A DNA stretch of 64,000 bases, from contig JAMFTG010000052.1 of NCBI GenBank assembly GCA_023974075.1, positions 62,001-126,000 of the forward strand. Direction: 5' to 3'. The stretch is from Chaenocephalus aceratus. Lineage: Eukaryota; Chordata; Actinopteri; Perciformes; Channichthyidae. The notes under the pieces were generated by a model. The model had not been told where the DNA came from. It was given only the letters and a program-made list of their open reading frames with translations, and made no database searches. How positions within the stretch are numbered: the stretch's first letter is position 1; each line of letters opens with the position of its first letter. Shown piece by piece: positions 19,982 to 31,609 of this stretch. Both the position numbers and the translations under genes were made by a program.

Positions 19982-21819
19982 TTACCTGCTTACGGGAACA
20001 TACGGTAGCTTCACAAACTCGGAAGGATCCAGTTGCGGTGATTTGGCAACCTCTCCTTTGACAATCACCCTTGGAGTGACTCTCCTGGCAGGCGGTGATC
20101 TTCTGTGGACAACAGGAGATGGCGTCGGCTCGGCTGGAACAAGTTGCATGTATGCTGCGTTCCAGATCGAACCGACCAGGATTGGCATTCCCGCACTGTC
20201 ACTCAAGTGCACCTGCAAAAACCAGCAAATACATTTACAAATAGCACATAACATTCGATATGTTTTTTCAAGAACGGAACTTGCAATTTCAACTACAAAG
20301 AAGTATACAGAGAAAATGTTTCCATTTGCCATGTCACTCACGCCATCTCTGCTCCACAGGTCAAGATCTGTCGAAGGGAAGTACTCTGCAATTGGTGTGT
20401 ACTTCACGCCTAAAAAAACCAACAAGATCAATTACTAACATATCCACACAGATATTACATTTTGCTCTTTAAAATAAATAAATAATGAAAAACAGGAAAA
20501 TGATAAAAATGATTTACGGTACATGAACCTAAATATTTGTTAAACATACCCATACGTGCCGCAACACGACGAAATTCCTGACGCATCATGTCTCGGTAGT
20601 CAGGGTCAACGGTAAGGCGCGGGACGAAGTCCAAGGCAAAAACCTAATCAAAGTTACAGTTGTCAACAACAAAGGTACGCTATTTTTCACAATTTGTTGA
20701 TAAAAATGTACATTTTTCAGAAATACATAAACATACAACCACACAAAACGTAATATTATAAGAACTATAATAAATACAATACAAAATAAGCTTACGTTAG
20801 ACCAGCGACTGATGGCAGTCGCAAGGAGCTTTCCAAAACCCTCTCCTGCTTCAGTGATGGTCCTGCTGGATGTCAGGTTGTTGCTGGGAGCCATCACACA
20901 GACTGCATCTGGTGTCCGAGGCAGCACAGTATTGGCTGCCTCGGTTCGCAGCTGGGTTGCGCATGCGCCCGGTGTGCACATGGCACCAAAGGAAAACCTT
21001 CCCTCTGGCATCTTCACAATTCCATCGACGATGGAACGGAGATGTGAAGCTCCAACAAGGAGGACAAACTGTAACAACAGAAGACATTATTTCAAATGAA
21101 AATCACTAATGATTACCCAGACTCTGTTCACAACATCTGAAAACAATTCATACTTCCTTGTCTGGAGACTCGGCTGGTACGACCAATTTGTGTTGTCGTC
21201 CGGTCAGGGACGAAATTGGCCATTTCTGCACTCTATGGCGGTCACCTGTACCGCCGGCGGCTATTTAAAAACAGAGACAATGACACCGACATTAAACTTA
21301 ATGAACCTTTACAATTCTTAAATTATGTCGGCAATAATAACACACCTTCCTACAATAACACCTTCCTACAATAACACCTTCCTCCAATAACACCTTCCTC
21401 CAATAACACGTGCAGAGGATTTTAGAAGGGAAACGGGTCAAATGCATAAAGGGTCACACCGGTGATTTAATTTTAAAATGTATATATTTGAAAGAAATCC
21501 ATGTTTCAAACACTGCTTCATGACAGTTATCTAAAAATGAATGCAAAGAAATGAAGTGTATATCAGTAAATTCTCCTCATCATAACCAGCTCGCTTGCCC
21601 ACAGAGGGGTGTATCTGTGCACGTGCCTGCCTGTAAAAAATGCACATGCCTACACATTTTTACAATGACACAACAATGAACATATACAACATTGAATGAC
21701 AGAATCCTCCACTACTTACGTGCGAATCTGGCACTGCCAGGCCGCTGATGTCCCACACGGCTCCCAGCCGCGCGTAGCTTTGCAGCCTGGGAACGGCGGG
21801 ACGATTTAAGACGTGGCAT
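19982..21819 (-). CDS. SGNH-hydrolase-fold multi-copy fish gene, six exons, 280 aa
   Basis: Exons (minus): 21720-21819, 21184-21260, 20796-21068, 20550-20643, 20342-20409, 19982-20212. Lengths 100+77+273+94+68+231 sum to 843 nt, and every junction keeps the frame. The protein starts MPRLKSSRRSQAAKLRAAG (basic, nuclear-like). It has VLLVGASHLRSIVDG (block I, GDS-like with A for D), MAPSNNLTSSR (block III-like) and LWSRDG|VHLSD (Asp-X-X-His, split by an intron). It ends with a Pro/Arg-rich tail. Splice sites are GT-AG; the second donor (GTCGTA) is weak. The stop TAA overlaps a further GTAAGT-like site. AATAAA follows at 19931-19936. SGNH proteins are esterases or lipases; the GAS for GDS change makes activity uncertain. 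From memory this is a repeated teleost family; an exon between 21,260 and 21,720 may be missing. Confidence 0.75.
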
Positions 21820-22131
21820 CTGAAAGTATGTAGGCATTGCTATAATTAATAAAGACATTAGCAGACCCCTTAAATAGTACAAATAATTACACAATTACTT
21901 CTTTCAACTGCAACAAAAACCTACAAGTCCATTAATAGTTGATGCATCCTGTTCAACAAAAATGTACTTACTGTAACTGGTCACGAGATAAAGCTGGGTG
22001 GTGAAGGTATATGAGTAGGTGGTGAAGAAGGTAGGTTGTTTAACTAGAACAGAGAACAAACTAATCAGCATCACAGACATGTAAATATAATTACTTAACA
22101 CAATGTACAATACAATTGCATAGCTTAGCAT

Positions 22132-22653
22132 TAGGGCTGTCAAGTTAACGCGTTAACGCAAAAAATTAACGCCACTAATTATTTTACCGTGATTAACGCA
22201 TGTGTATTTCTTTCCTCGGCCGCCCCGTAGTTTCAGAGCGCATTGAGTTTAAAATACCGTCTACAAGCTGATGCTGACAGCCCCGCTCCTGCTGCCCGCT
22301 TGTGGCAGACCACACTTCCACGCTCACCGGCAGGCACCGACTGGCCATCGGGAGGACCGGGAGGGTGTGTGTATGTGTGGCCCGAGCGAGAGAGAGACCT
22401 TATGTGCATTGTTGTTGTTAGCATCTGGTGCTAGCTAGCTGCGCTAACGGATATAAGGAGCTGTTTAAATGAAAACAGAGGAGCGACATTTCGCCACAAC
22501 TGCGCCGAGTACTTGACTTGATGCAGGAAGCAGACAGCGGGACATTGTAGGAGGAGTCAGCACACTCAGCACGGATAGCGCAACATGATTGCAGCGTCCA
22601 GGCAGCTCCCGTTCGAGCATATGTCTTGAGTTGCACATAGCTCCAACGATCCA

Positions 22654-22687
<34 letters not shown>

Positions 22688-22916
22688 TATTGTATGAGAG
22701 AGGTTCCAGGGTATTGTGTTTAAAATTCATGAGAATATTTGTCATTGTTCAAATGATAATTTACATTAGCATAAAGCATATTTGTCCACTCATATGTTGA
22801 TAAGAATATTAAAAACTTGAAAAATATTCCTCTAAGGTTCATTTAGAACAGATACAAAATGTGCGATTAATTTGTGATTTATCGCGATTACATATTTTAA
22901 TCGACTGACAGCCCTA
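22132..22916. mobile_element. hAT-like non-autonomous element (TAGGGCTGTCA ends)
   Basis: It starts TAGGGCTGTCAAGTTAACGC and ends GACTGACAGCCCTA; subterminal ATTAACGCG / CGCGATTA words are inverted. It carries a (CA)n near 22,653-22,685 and a block shared with 15,385 and 53,725. Flanking octamers (CTTAGCAT, TTAATAAT) do not match, so the duplication is lost or one end has been replaced. Related pieces are at 18,130, 40,735 (inverted) and 53,560. Confidence 0.75.
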
Positions 22917-23510
22917 TTAATAATACAATACATTATAATATATGATAATTACATTTTAGTTTTATTCATTTCTTATTTCATAGTTTCTCATTATTATTTG
23001 TATCGCTCATCTTATTTTTGATTTTATTAATCTGTGTGAATCTGTGCTGTCCTGTTTTTCACTCTCACCTGTTGCTGTTTGAACTACTGAATTTCCCCAC
23101 GGGATTAATAAAGGTCCATCTTATCTTATCTTAATGTATAAGTTGATTTACTTCAATCTACTGTACTGTGTAAAAACACCCCAACAATATTACAAGAAAT
23201 ATACTGCATAAAGCAAACTATATACTTTATTTGATCTAAAACATTGATGTTTTTTCATTATAGTAGCTTGGAACATAACAAAAAAGTGACGTGTCAAATA
23301 CTCACCTGTTTACATTGTAAAATACTTACCGTTGAAAACACCAAAGTGTTGAGAGAAAAGAGTCGGATAATACTAATGCCTGAATTACAGAGGGAAAACA
23401 CGCACAGCTGCGTTTCATGGAGTTTCACAGCAAGGCTCACTGGAACCAGACCGTACCACTCCTTACCGTGAAACACATGAAGGGATGATGGATACCCAGA
23501 TAGCAAAAAG
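22917..23510. repeat. Repeat paralogous to 37,925-38,515, with LINE-like tail
   Basis: TTAATAATACAATACATTAT starts both copies. Both contain GAACTACTGRATTTCCCCACGGGATTAATAA, a typical fish LINE 3' tail, here followed by (TCTTA)n at 23,118-23,133. Both end with the GAAACACATGAAGGGATGAT word. At 37.9 kb the stretch after the tail is shorter by the 23,105-23,240 segment. Confidence 0.85.
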
Positions 23511-23844
23511 TCATTGAATCAACATTGAGATATTGTCATGCTGGAGATTGCAATTGATGTCGGACATTGAAAATAAACTAAAATGAACAAACAAAAAAAG
23601 AGCCTATTACTTATTCAGTTATTTATTCAGATTCAATGATATGAACATCTTTAACATCTTGTGTCCACAAGCACGAAAAACATTGTCTCTTAAGGTCACA
23701 TGTCATGCTTTCCCGGTTATTACCCGTCCCCTTGTGTTATGAAGCTTTCTGCATGTCAACCGTCTGCAGAGTCACAAACCCTCAAAGTGCACCCTGTAGC
23801 GAGTAACACTCTAACACAGAGAAGACCTGTCTGTGCTGCCCCAG

Positions 23845-24332
23845 AACTTCTTCCTCAGTGACGTAACGGGCATAGTGGCGTAACACACACTCAGCCTTAT
23901 CTTTTCTCATCCGCGGCTCCGTGGCTGTGAGTGTGTGTCTGTGTGCTCAGGCTGAGTTCCTCTGTGTCTCTCAGACCTCACGCAGCAACCAGGAAACGAC
24001 ACCAGTAATCCAGCTCACACCGTCTGCTCCTCGAGCCGAGCAGCGAGCCCCGCAACATCCCGCCAACACGGTACCCAGGCCCCACGCGGCATTCTCATCA
24101 GTTTGTCATTACTGGTGTCATTTTCTGGTTGCTAACGCCATAGTAACACATAATCACTGATGTTCACCACCGTTACAGCTGAACATCAGCGAGACACAGA
24201 GGAACTCAGCCTGAGCACACAGACACACACTCACAGCCAGGCTGTGTGTGTGTAAATCCACGGAGCCGCAGCTGAGTGAGAGTGTGTGTTACGCCACTAT
24301 GCCCGTTACGTCACTTTACTCAGGAAGAAGTT
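23845..24332. mobile_element. Long imperfect inverted repeat (foldback-type element)
   Basis: The left arm starts AACTTCTTCCTCAGTGACGT (23845) and the right arm ends with its complement (24332). Arms are about 165 bp. They include GCATAGTGGCGTAACACACACTC, GGCTGAGTTCCTCTGTGTCTC and GCAACCAGGAAACGACACCAG on the left, each found inverted on the right. The loop is about 24,011-24,107. The right arm has about 50 extra bases (24,140-24,188) with its own small hairpin. No ORF with support. Confidence 0.85.
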
Positions 24333-24339
24333 GGAACCC

Positions 24340-25390
24340 TAAGCTCCGCCTACTCTTTTTTTTTAAATTAGCATAATTAAAAAAAAAGTTAAATATTCAC
24401 TTAAATTTCAAATGTTGGTTTTTCAACACCAAACTCAGTATACAGTATCGCCGGAGGGTCAGACACATTACCCTAGGAGATGAGCATGTTCAAACGATAA
24501 ATATTTCCGCCATGAATTAAAACGTACTCGCAAAAAGGCGGGGCTTAGAAAGAAATGCTCATAATTCATCAACAATGTATCCAAACATCACAGATTTTGG
24601 TGGAAACGTTGAGTCTGTCTTGGGGAATAGGAACACCAAAGCATTTTCATTTTGGACTATAGGGGGCGCCAAAAACACCACCAATTTATAACTCAAGAGC
24701 GGATGGACCAATCTTTTTTTTTTTTTACACATACTCTCGGGGCAACTACGAACTTAGATTCAAAGTGTCGCAACAAATGTGGGCGTGGCCTATACATTAT
24801 TTTAAAATTGCGATGGCATAAAATGAGCTTCAGACGTATATTTTCAAAAAAAACTGCTCACTAGCGCCCCCTATTGTGTGGTAGTCACATAGTTTCTCAA
24901 AACTTCACGAATTTTGGCACAGACATTTCTCATGGAATTGCAGATATATTTGTAAATACATTCCATTAGCCCTGCCCCCCAAACAGTCGACCATTTTGAA
25001 ATATGTGCGTTTTTCAGCCTTTGTACGCACGTTCTTGCGAACTCCTCCTAGGGGAATGATCAGAAAAATTCCAATCCAGGACAAGTTTAGCCCAATTCCA
25101 ATGTGATGCTAAATTGCGAAGGAATAGTCGATCGCTCAAACGAGGACTTCGTAAGCGAACGGAGAACTTTCAATTTGTGACGATTTACATGTCACAAATT
25201 ACTCCAAATTACTCGGATATAGTTATTCCGATATTCACGAAACGCTGTATACATAGTAGGCTTGTTTGAGACACATCGCGGCTCGCCTCGAAAGTAGACG
25301 AGAGTAGCCGATCGCAGCCGGGGGAGGTGTCAAAAAGCTCGTCTTAAGTCGGACAGCTCGGACTCGGAGTCGGCTTTACTGGCTGGGTTT
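24340..25390. other. Non-coding repeat-like stretch
   Basis: No ORF that I recognise. Words such as TAGCGCCCCCTA (24,864) and AACTCCTCCTAGGGGAATGA (25,039) recur in a dispersed fish repeat known to me only by sight. The part from 25,250 is more GC-rich and may be the 5' region of the short exon at 25,394. Confidence 0.4.
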
Positions 25391-25393
25391 GCA

Positions 25394-25456
25394 ATGGCGG
25401 AAATTGCGTTGGCGTTTTTCGTTGCAGATGAAGTGAATGCAATAGAAATCCCACAG
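25394..25456 (+). CDS. HARBI1-like first coding exon (Harbinger remnant)
   Basis: ATG begins a 21-codon exon, MAEIALAFFVADEVNAIEIP..., followed by a GT donor (CACAG|GTATTG). It resembles the start of Harbinger-type nuclease genes in fish. The DDE-bearing exons expected downstream are not found; the next recognisable coding sequence is the Myb/SANT-like gene on the other strand. That two-gene opposed layout is typical of Harbinger transposons. Short, so family assignment is inference. Confidence 0.4.
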
Positions 25457-26287
25457 GTATTGTATGGAGAATGACATGATGAACACCGTCTGCGGAGGTA
25501 ATTACGTATCTTTTTATTTTTTAATTTGATGGGGACTGAGCATGTTAATGAACATCAGTATAAAATACAAGAAGTATAAATGTGTTTGAGCAAACGTGCT
25601 AATTTACATCCGTAGTAGGCTACCTAGGCAGGTAACAAAAACAGATACACAAGTAAAAAGACAAAATATATTGTAGGCTACTACATGTATCGAGGCCTAC
25701 TACTGGCTGCATCAGTCTAAATTAAAAAGTATGATCGATTATCCGGACTGATTACTTTACAGATCACAAATTGTGCAAAATTATGACACTATTAGTCTTT
25801 TTTAGTCCAATGGGATAAGATAAAAGCTACAATAAATAAACAAGAATACACCCCCCCCCCCCCCCACAAATAACCACTGTCATAGTCTTTGTGGAAGAAA
25901 TTTGTTTTTTATTTCCTTTCCTTTTATGCCCACAGTATTGAGTATGTAAGTCGCTTTGGGCAAATGATTGGGCAAGTCAAAAATAAATGCATATATATGA
26001 AAACTAGATATGGTCTTTTTCTGCACATGTCAATAGCAGTTGACTATCTTCTTTGAAAATGAAATAACTATATGTACACATGTACTTGGCAAATAAATAA
26101 TAATTGCATATAAACATTGTGAACACTTAGTGTATACAAATACAAATATTGCCAGGGATGAAATAATAACTCAACTGCATAACGAGGAAAATAAATAACT
26201 AATCTAAACAATATTACTTCCATAAACAAACTGAGGTGGTGTTCTTTATAAACAAATGAATTCAGGGAATACCCAGTGTGGGGGAAA
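25457..26287. other. No gene seen
   Basis: AT-rich; a C-run at 25,852-25,865. No transposase exon could be found on either strand. Likely an internally deleted Harbinger interior. Confidence 0.4.
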
Positions 26288-27107
26288 TTATGGCATATTG
26301 GGCTTGTCCTGCAAAAGCTCAATGATGCGCTCTTGTTGGCTCCCAATGGACTTTAACTGGGAAACAACTTCTCCCATCGCAGTCAACATTTTAGCTTCAA
26401 ACCTCCTCCTATTTCTCTCCTTCAGCCTTCTCCGGCGCTCCTGTTCTGGCCGCACCAGTGTCTCCAGTGCACTGGTCCTCCTCTCCGAGTGGGCCTCATA
26501 CAGGTCGTAGAAGGAGGGATGGGAGACTCGAGACCGGATTGATCTCGGCTGAGTGGTGGGCAGGGTCATGGAGGGACCAGGCTGGGCCTCAGAGGCACAC
26601 GGCAGTGTGGTGGGCAGGGTCATGGAGGGACCAGGCTGGGCCTCAGAGGCACACGGCAGTGTGGTGGAGGGACCAGGCTGGGCCTCAGAGGCACACGGCA
26701 GTGTGGTGGATGGTTGTGAGGCAGTGGGAAATAGAGGGGTGGAAGCAAGAGTGCCTGGAGGTGCGCTCCCAACACCGCACCTCCCAAACAGGTTGTCCAT
26801 TATCTGTGGAATTGCAGAATTGTTCAAATGGAAATGTTGCTTTTACCAACTAGATGTGCAAGAACACACTTCTTACCCCATAATATTCCCACGTTATGTT
26901 CCCCTCTCCTGTTGAGGTACAACGGTCCTTGGCCCTTTTGTAGGTGGTCAAAAGGTTGTTGAGGAGAAACGGTATCCCTCCTTGCTGAACTGCCGTTGTA
27001 GAATGTTGTAAAAACCGGGTTTGGAGTGATGGTACACCTGTTGGTGTGTTTCTGTCAGGTCCAAAAGCAGCAGTGTGGTGTTGTGTGTGAAATCTGTTAA
27101 GACACAA
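26288..27107 (-). pseudogene. Myb/SANT-like DNA-binding protein gene (Harbinger partner)
   Basis: Two minus-strand exons. Exon 1 (about 26,891-27,099) begins LLLLDLTETHQQVYHHSKPG and ends KRAKDRCTSTGEGNITWEYYG, a Myb/SANT-like trihelix. The two halves are in different frames, so one base was gained or lost near 26,960. A GTAAGA donor and CACAG acceptor join IMDNLFGRCGVG. Exon 2 (26,288-26,827) has Pro/Ser-rich repeats of TLPCASEAQPGPS, then a charged helical C-terminus (RRLKERNRRRFEAKML ... SQQERIIELLQ). In Harbinger elements such a protein brings the nuclease to the DNA ends. No complete nuclease is here. Confidence 0.6.
26545..26705 (-). repeat. In-frame coding repeat (TLPCASEAQPGPS)
   Basis: Three units of about 39-54 bp, with GGACCAGGCTGGGCCTCAGA on the plus strand, repeat in register with the reading frame. 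Spacers differ by GTGGGCAGGGTCATG. Confidence 0.9.
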
Positions 27108-27140
27108 GTGTTAGTAACTCAAACAAATAGCATTTGCTGT

Positions 27141-28840
27141 TTAGATCCTCATTTTAGTTACTGTACCTTGTGTTGCCTCAAGGTGTTCTGACCGGCTGGA
27201 GGGGGATGCCAGGTGAGGAGTGCCAGCTTGGGATGTGGCAGGCCTTACAGGAGCAGGCCTTTCGTCAGGAGCCGGCCTTTCAAACTGGTGCTTTATGTTG
27301 TATATGTTTCTTGAGAAGTTTGAGAGGTGGTCCTGTGTGAGTTCCACTAGTTTGTCAATGGAGGTATGCCTCTTTTCAAGAAACACCTTTCTCACCGCCC
27401 TCTCTTGAGTGGACCCATCTTTGCTTTTCTGTGCTACGAGTACAGATGTATTGATCCACTCCTCCCAAACAATGATGTTACCTTTTTGTGGAAGGATCCA
27501 GTGTTGTTTGTATTGTCTTATCCTTGCAATTGCTGCATGTTCTGTACATGCAGGACTTTTCCTCATCACTACAGACAATAGTCTGTACTATGTCTCTTGG
27601 GGATGATGTTCCTATAACCCCAAGTTGGTGCAGCTTCTTTATTTTTAAGCCAACGTTTTCATGTATTTTGCAGCACATGTTTCTCTGTCTGTAACTTTTC
27701 TCTGGCCAATCCAAAATGGTCTAAGTTTAAAACATTGGGACTTTGAAAGGCTGGGATTCTCTGACAGAAATCGTTTATACAAATTTGCCATTGTGTCTGT
27801 TCAGGCTCTCTTCCGAAATATCTGGCCCTTTCTGCTAATCTCCCCAGATTTCCCATTTATAATGGGGTGACTTCATCGATGAAGAAAGCGGCTAACCAGA
27901 GTGCGCATTAGTCTTCTCTTGCTGTTACAAGCCAAAGTCCTCTGAGGACCTCTCTTTGCAACATGTTTCTGCACCTCTCTGCCTTCATTGCTGCAGAATG
28001 CCTGCTTTCTCTTGGGCATATTTTCATGTCCCTTGAGTAGGGATGTCCCGATGAACTTTTTTTGCTCCCGATTAGATTCCGATCATTTGATTTTGACAAT
28101 CTGCCGATACCGATTTTTCCCGATCCGATCTTTTTGCAATGCATTAAGAGAAAAAAAAGGTAACAGATAAAGGCTGGTCATCCAACGCGATGAATTCAGC
28201 TATCTTGGCTGTTATTGTTTTGGCCTGTTCTGTTCTGGGGCCGTTTCTCTTTCCTTTTAAAAGTCTCCGCCTTGCAAACATTGCATCTGGCTGTTACACT
28301 GCCTTCGCTTTCAATTTTATAATACTTCCAAACTCCTGACATTTTCTCCGTCCCGACTCCCGAGTCACCAGCTGAACGTAGCCTCTCGTTAGCTTGCTGC
28401 TGCTATTAGACACTGCGCCCACTCTGTTGCCAGCTTTGAGAGGAAAAAGCAACACATACATGATGTTGTGTAATTTTAAACCAAAACTAAGACGTGAACA
28501 TGGTCATTTTTGTTTTGTAACATTGAATAAAATAATAAAAATATTTTGTAAAAAAAACCAAAAAAATCCGATCCCCGATTTTTTTTAAATCACGTGATCG
28601 GCTTTGATCCCCGATCACGTGATCGGGGCATCTCTACTCTTGAGTCTTTTCCTGAGATTGACATTGGTCCTCTCCAGAAGCTTTTCTTCCGTGTGACGCA
28701 ACTTTGACCTCAATCTCGAAAGGGTTTTCTTTCTTTTGCTCCTATTTTTGTGCAATTTCTTTGGTGTCGACATCGGACCGTGTGTCTCTTGATAGGTTTC
28801 TCTTTTCTTTTGGCAGCGGAGTTTCAGGGGCATTGACTTG
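27141..28840 (-). pseudogene. SDGPxxQYKN-family gene (copy 2), N-terminal exons
   Basis: Minus strand. A basic Lys/Arg-rich start (28,640-28,835; STPKKLHKNRSKRKKTLSRL) is followed, after an inserted hAT (28,038-28,636), by a second basic part (27,908-28,030). Then come FKLRPFWIGQRKVTDRETC (about 27,700-27,760), HENVGLKIKKLHQLGVIG (27,600-27,670), a cysteine cluster (CMYRTCSNCKDK) and LTQDHLSNFSRNIYNIKHQF (27,270-27,330). This order is that of the family whose core is at 6,833-7,318; the HVDF and SDGP blocks are absent here. Frame changes occur between the pieces. From 27,250 a Pro-rich segment leads to a GTACAG donor. Function unknown. Confidence 0.52.
28038..28636. mobile_element. hAT-like non-autonomous element with 7/8 TSD
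   Basis: Ends TAGGGATGTCCCGAT and ATCGGGGCATCTCTA are inverted repeats. Flanks CCCTTGAG (28030-28037) and CTCTTGAG (28637-28644) agree at seven of eight positions. CGATCCGAT-type words repeat near both ends. It splits the N-terminal coding part of the QYKN-family copy 2. Confidence 0.85.
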
Positions 28841-29116
28841 CTGGTTGATGTTGTTCATCCTCTTCCTCAATGGGTGGTGTTATATCCAATACAGCGCTCA
28901 GCTGTTTCTTTCTTTTGTATTATTGTTCAGAGTTTTTCCTCTACTGTTTTTTTCTTCCTTTCATGTCGCTTCTTTGTCAGATCTTCAGTTTTTTTATTTG
29001 ACCATTTTGTTTTCGTTTTTGATATATGGAAATGGAGCATGTAGGAGCAAACACAGTGGTGGTGGCTTAAAGCCCAGCTCCGCTAAATAAAAATGTCTTG
29101 ACCATTAACATTTTAG

Positions 29117-31609
29117 ATTACTTACAATGAGGGTCCAGTGTGCCCCGTCACAGACAGCTCCGGCTGCCACCTCATGTTTTGACAAGTCCAACTGAAAAAT
29201 ATTTGTACATACATATGGTCAAATAAACACTTATTTCTAGTACTCTACTCACCTTTCTTAAGCTTCCCTTGTGGGTTCCTTGCCAGAGGGAAGTCATCAG
29301 GTAGGAGTCCACAATGAAGACCCCAGCTTTGGCCCCAACCCACGATAGATAGGCATTCACAATCTATGAATACACCAGTATCTGTTGAACCTATTTTCAG
29401 AATGATCAGTTTGCCTACTTACATTTTTCATATACAGTACGCTTACCTCTCTCTCCAACTCCTTTCCCGGGGCCAAGACCAAAAGGTTTTCACTGTAGAC
29501 CTTGTATGGGCCATACTTGGCCCACAGCGTCTCCTTCCTCCTCCCTGCCCATATGTCTCGGATTACTGTAAAAAAACATGTTAGTTATTAATGAAATGCA
29601 TACTTTGAGGTGCACTTTGTGTCAGTTTACTTACAAGTCTCTACATCAGAGGATGCTCCTCGTGCCTGGCAGTCTGTTGTGGAGGTGGAGGGCAGTGGAC
29701 CAGCCAGAGGAGAAGGATCCAACACTTTTTTGTAATTTAGCAGGGATCCTCTCTGGCTGGACATAGTGTTTCAAATGATCAATGCTCACTCTCATTGTCT
29801 TCTTTCCTTTTTTTGTAGCAAGGTCCGCTACCTTCCCCTCAATGTTTAGGATCCTGAATGGTCTCAACATGTCTGCCTCTAACTTTCCTCCTTTCCTCTG
29901 TTCCGACCTTTTGTTGCGTTTTAAAACCAAATCCCCCACTTGAAAATGGTCCACTTGCCCGCCTTCTTTCCTCTTGCGGATCTTATCCTGGCTTTTTGCT
30001 ACGTTACCTTTCACCTACGCGAAAACGGCCTCCTGTTTTTTGAGTCCCTCGAAGACTTCCTCCATTTGCACCGAGCTGCTGACTTTCTCTTCCGTTATCT
30101 GCCACAGAAAAGCGTTGGAATGTTGAGAAAACATAGATGTTTGAAATACTATGAATAATTAAAAAGGATGAGGACATTATCAGATCTTACTTCGCACCTC
30201 TGACGGGCACCTCGCCCCCCTCCCAAACATCAGAAAATAAGGGCTGCACTTTGTGGTCAGCTGGGTTTTCGTTCTCAGAGCAAACATCGTCCCTTGGAGG
30301 AGTTGGTCCCACCGTTTGGGCTGACCCTCCACCGGTTTGTTCAGGGACCTACATTCAGGGAAAGTACAAACACAAGAAGGTCGAACAGACATTGGTTTCT
30401 AATATATGATGAAGCTGCTGATTTATTTACTCTTGTTGTTTTAGGTATCAATTCTGATTAGTTAATATAGGAACAGTAATGTTTGTTATTCTATGAACAA
30501 ATATACCTTTGTATTGTGCCATTTAATGTTTCCACCAGCCCATTTGTCTGTGGGTGTACGGCGAGCACAGGCTTCTTTTGATGCCAAGCCTCTCACAAAG
30601 GTTATAGTTGACCTTGAAGTGAACATTGGGACAAACAGGAAATAGTTAGCACAGTTACATAATGGGGAGTCATGATGCTTCAAAGTAGGACCGTATTACA
30701 GAATTCCCCGCCTTGATCTGTTAGCAGTCTTTGAGGTGCACCGCATTTGTAAAAGAAATCAAGAATACACTTGGTCACCTCATCTGCCGTTTTATTTTTT
30801 AGTGGGTATGCCTCTGCCCATTTGGTGAAATAATCAACCACGACACAAATGTATTGATTGCCACCATCGGTTACTGTGAGTTTACCCACTGGGTCCATGC
30901 CAACCAGCTCCAGAGGCTCTGTTACCTGAGAAACATACACATGAGCATTGCAGCACATTACTGTTGACATGTTTGAAAGCTGAAACTGTCTGCAAATATT
31001 TCCGTGTACCTCAATAGGAGTGTACTCCACCTTCTCTTTGATAAAGGCCCTCTTGGATTGGCTCTGGGGACACTGAAGAACCTGAACCAAAACACACTAT
31101 ACACTTTGATGTGTTGCACTGTTGTACCGTAATATGTAATTTACCTCATCATTTTGAACTCACCCACTTGCGGATATCCTCCTCCATGCCAGGCCAATAA
31201 TATCATTGAATGATGGCCCGTCTTTTCCCTTCCAAAATGTCCACCAATGTGGCTATCATGGAATTACTCAAAGAGATCGTTGGCTTCTTTGGCTGACACC
31301 ACGACTTTGGCGAGGCACTCTGCAAAAAATGTTTTCCTCCTGCATATGTGGTGCAGTTCCCCATCTGGTATTGAAATGTCGTAATTATGCATGTATTGAG
31401 AGTGTTATCATAGCAGATGACGTTCTGAAGACCACATGTCTGACATTGTTACCTATAATCCTGAAGGTCTCTGCTCTTCTCTTGATAATAAACCTCTGTG
31501 TTCTATTCAGGCCATCAGGATAAATGTGGTGGATCATAAAATCCATCAGTTGTTTAACAACTTCTGAATCCATCCCCTCTATTCTCTCCCTCAACACACA
31601 CACACACAT
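29117..31609 (-). pseudogene. Ginger-like transposase: spliced integrase plus C48 (Ulp1-like) protease domain
   Basis: Minus-strand exons in order: an N-terminal helix region (31,609-31,440); an H2C2 zinc part (31,180-31,350; FHDSHIGGHFGREKT then a YYWPGME-like word); the core (31,090-30,690) with MDPVGKL, VVVDYFTKWAEAYPLK and LLTDQGGEF giving two of the DDE acids; the Glu exon (30,605-30,510; GLVETLNGTI after a 1-nt shift); SPYFLMFGR (30,373-30,185); a GPY/F-like end (30,103-29,635; MLRPFRILNIEGK ... IDHLKHY); then GPYKVYSENLLVLAPGKE (29,569-29,448), YLSWVGAKAGVFIVDSYLMT (29,365-29,254) and VAAGAVCDGAHWTLI (29,200-29,117), like the His part of C48 peptidases. Integrase plus GPY/F plus Ulp1-type protease with introns is known from Ginger DNA transposons. 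The protease Cys exon is missing. Confidence 0.62.
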
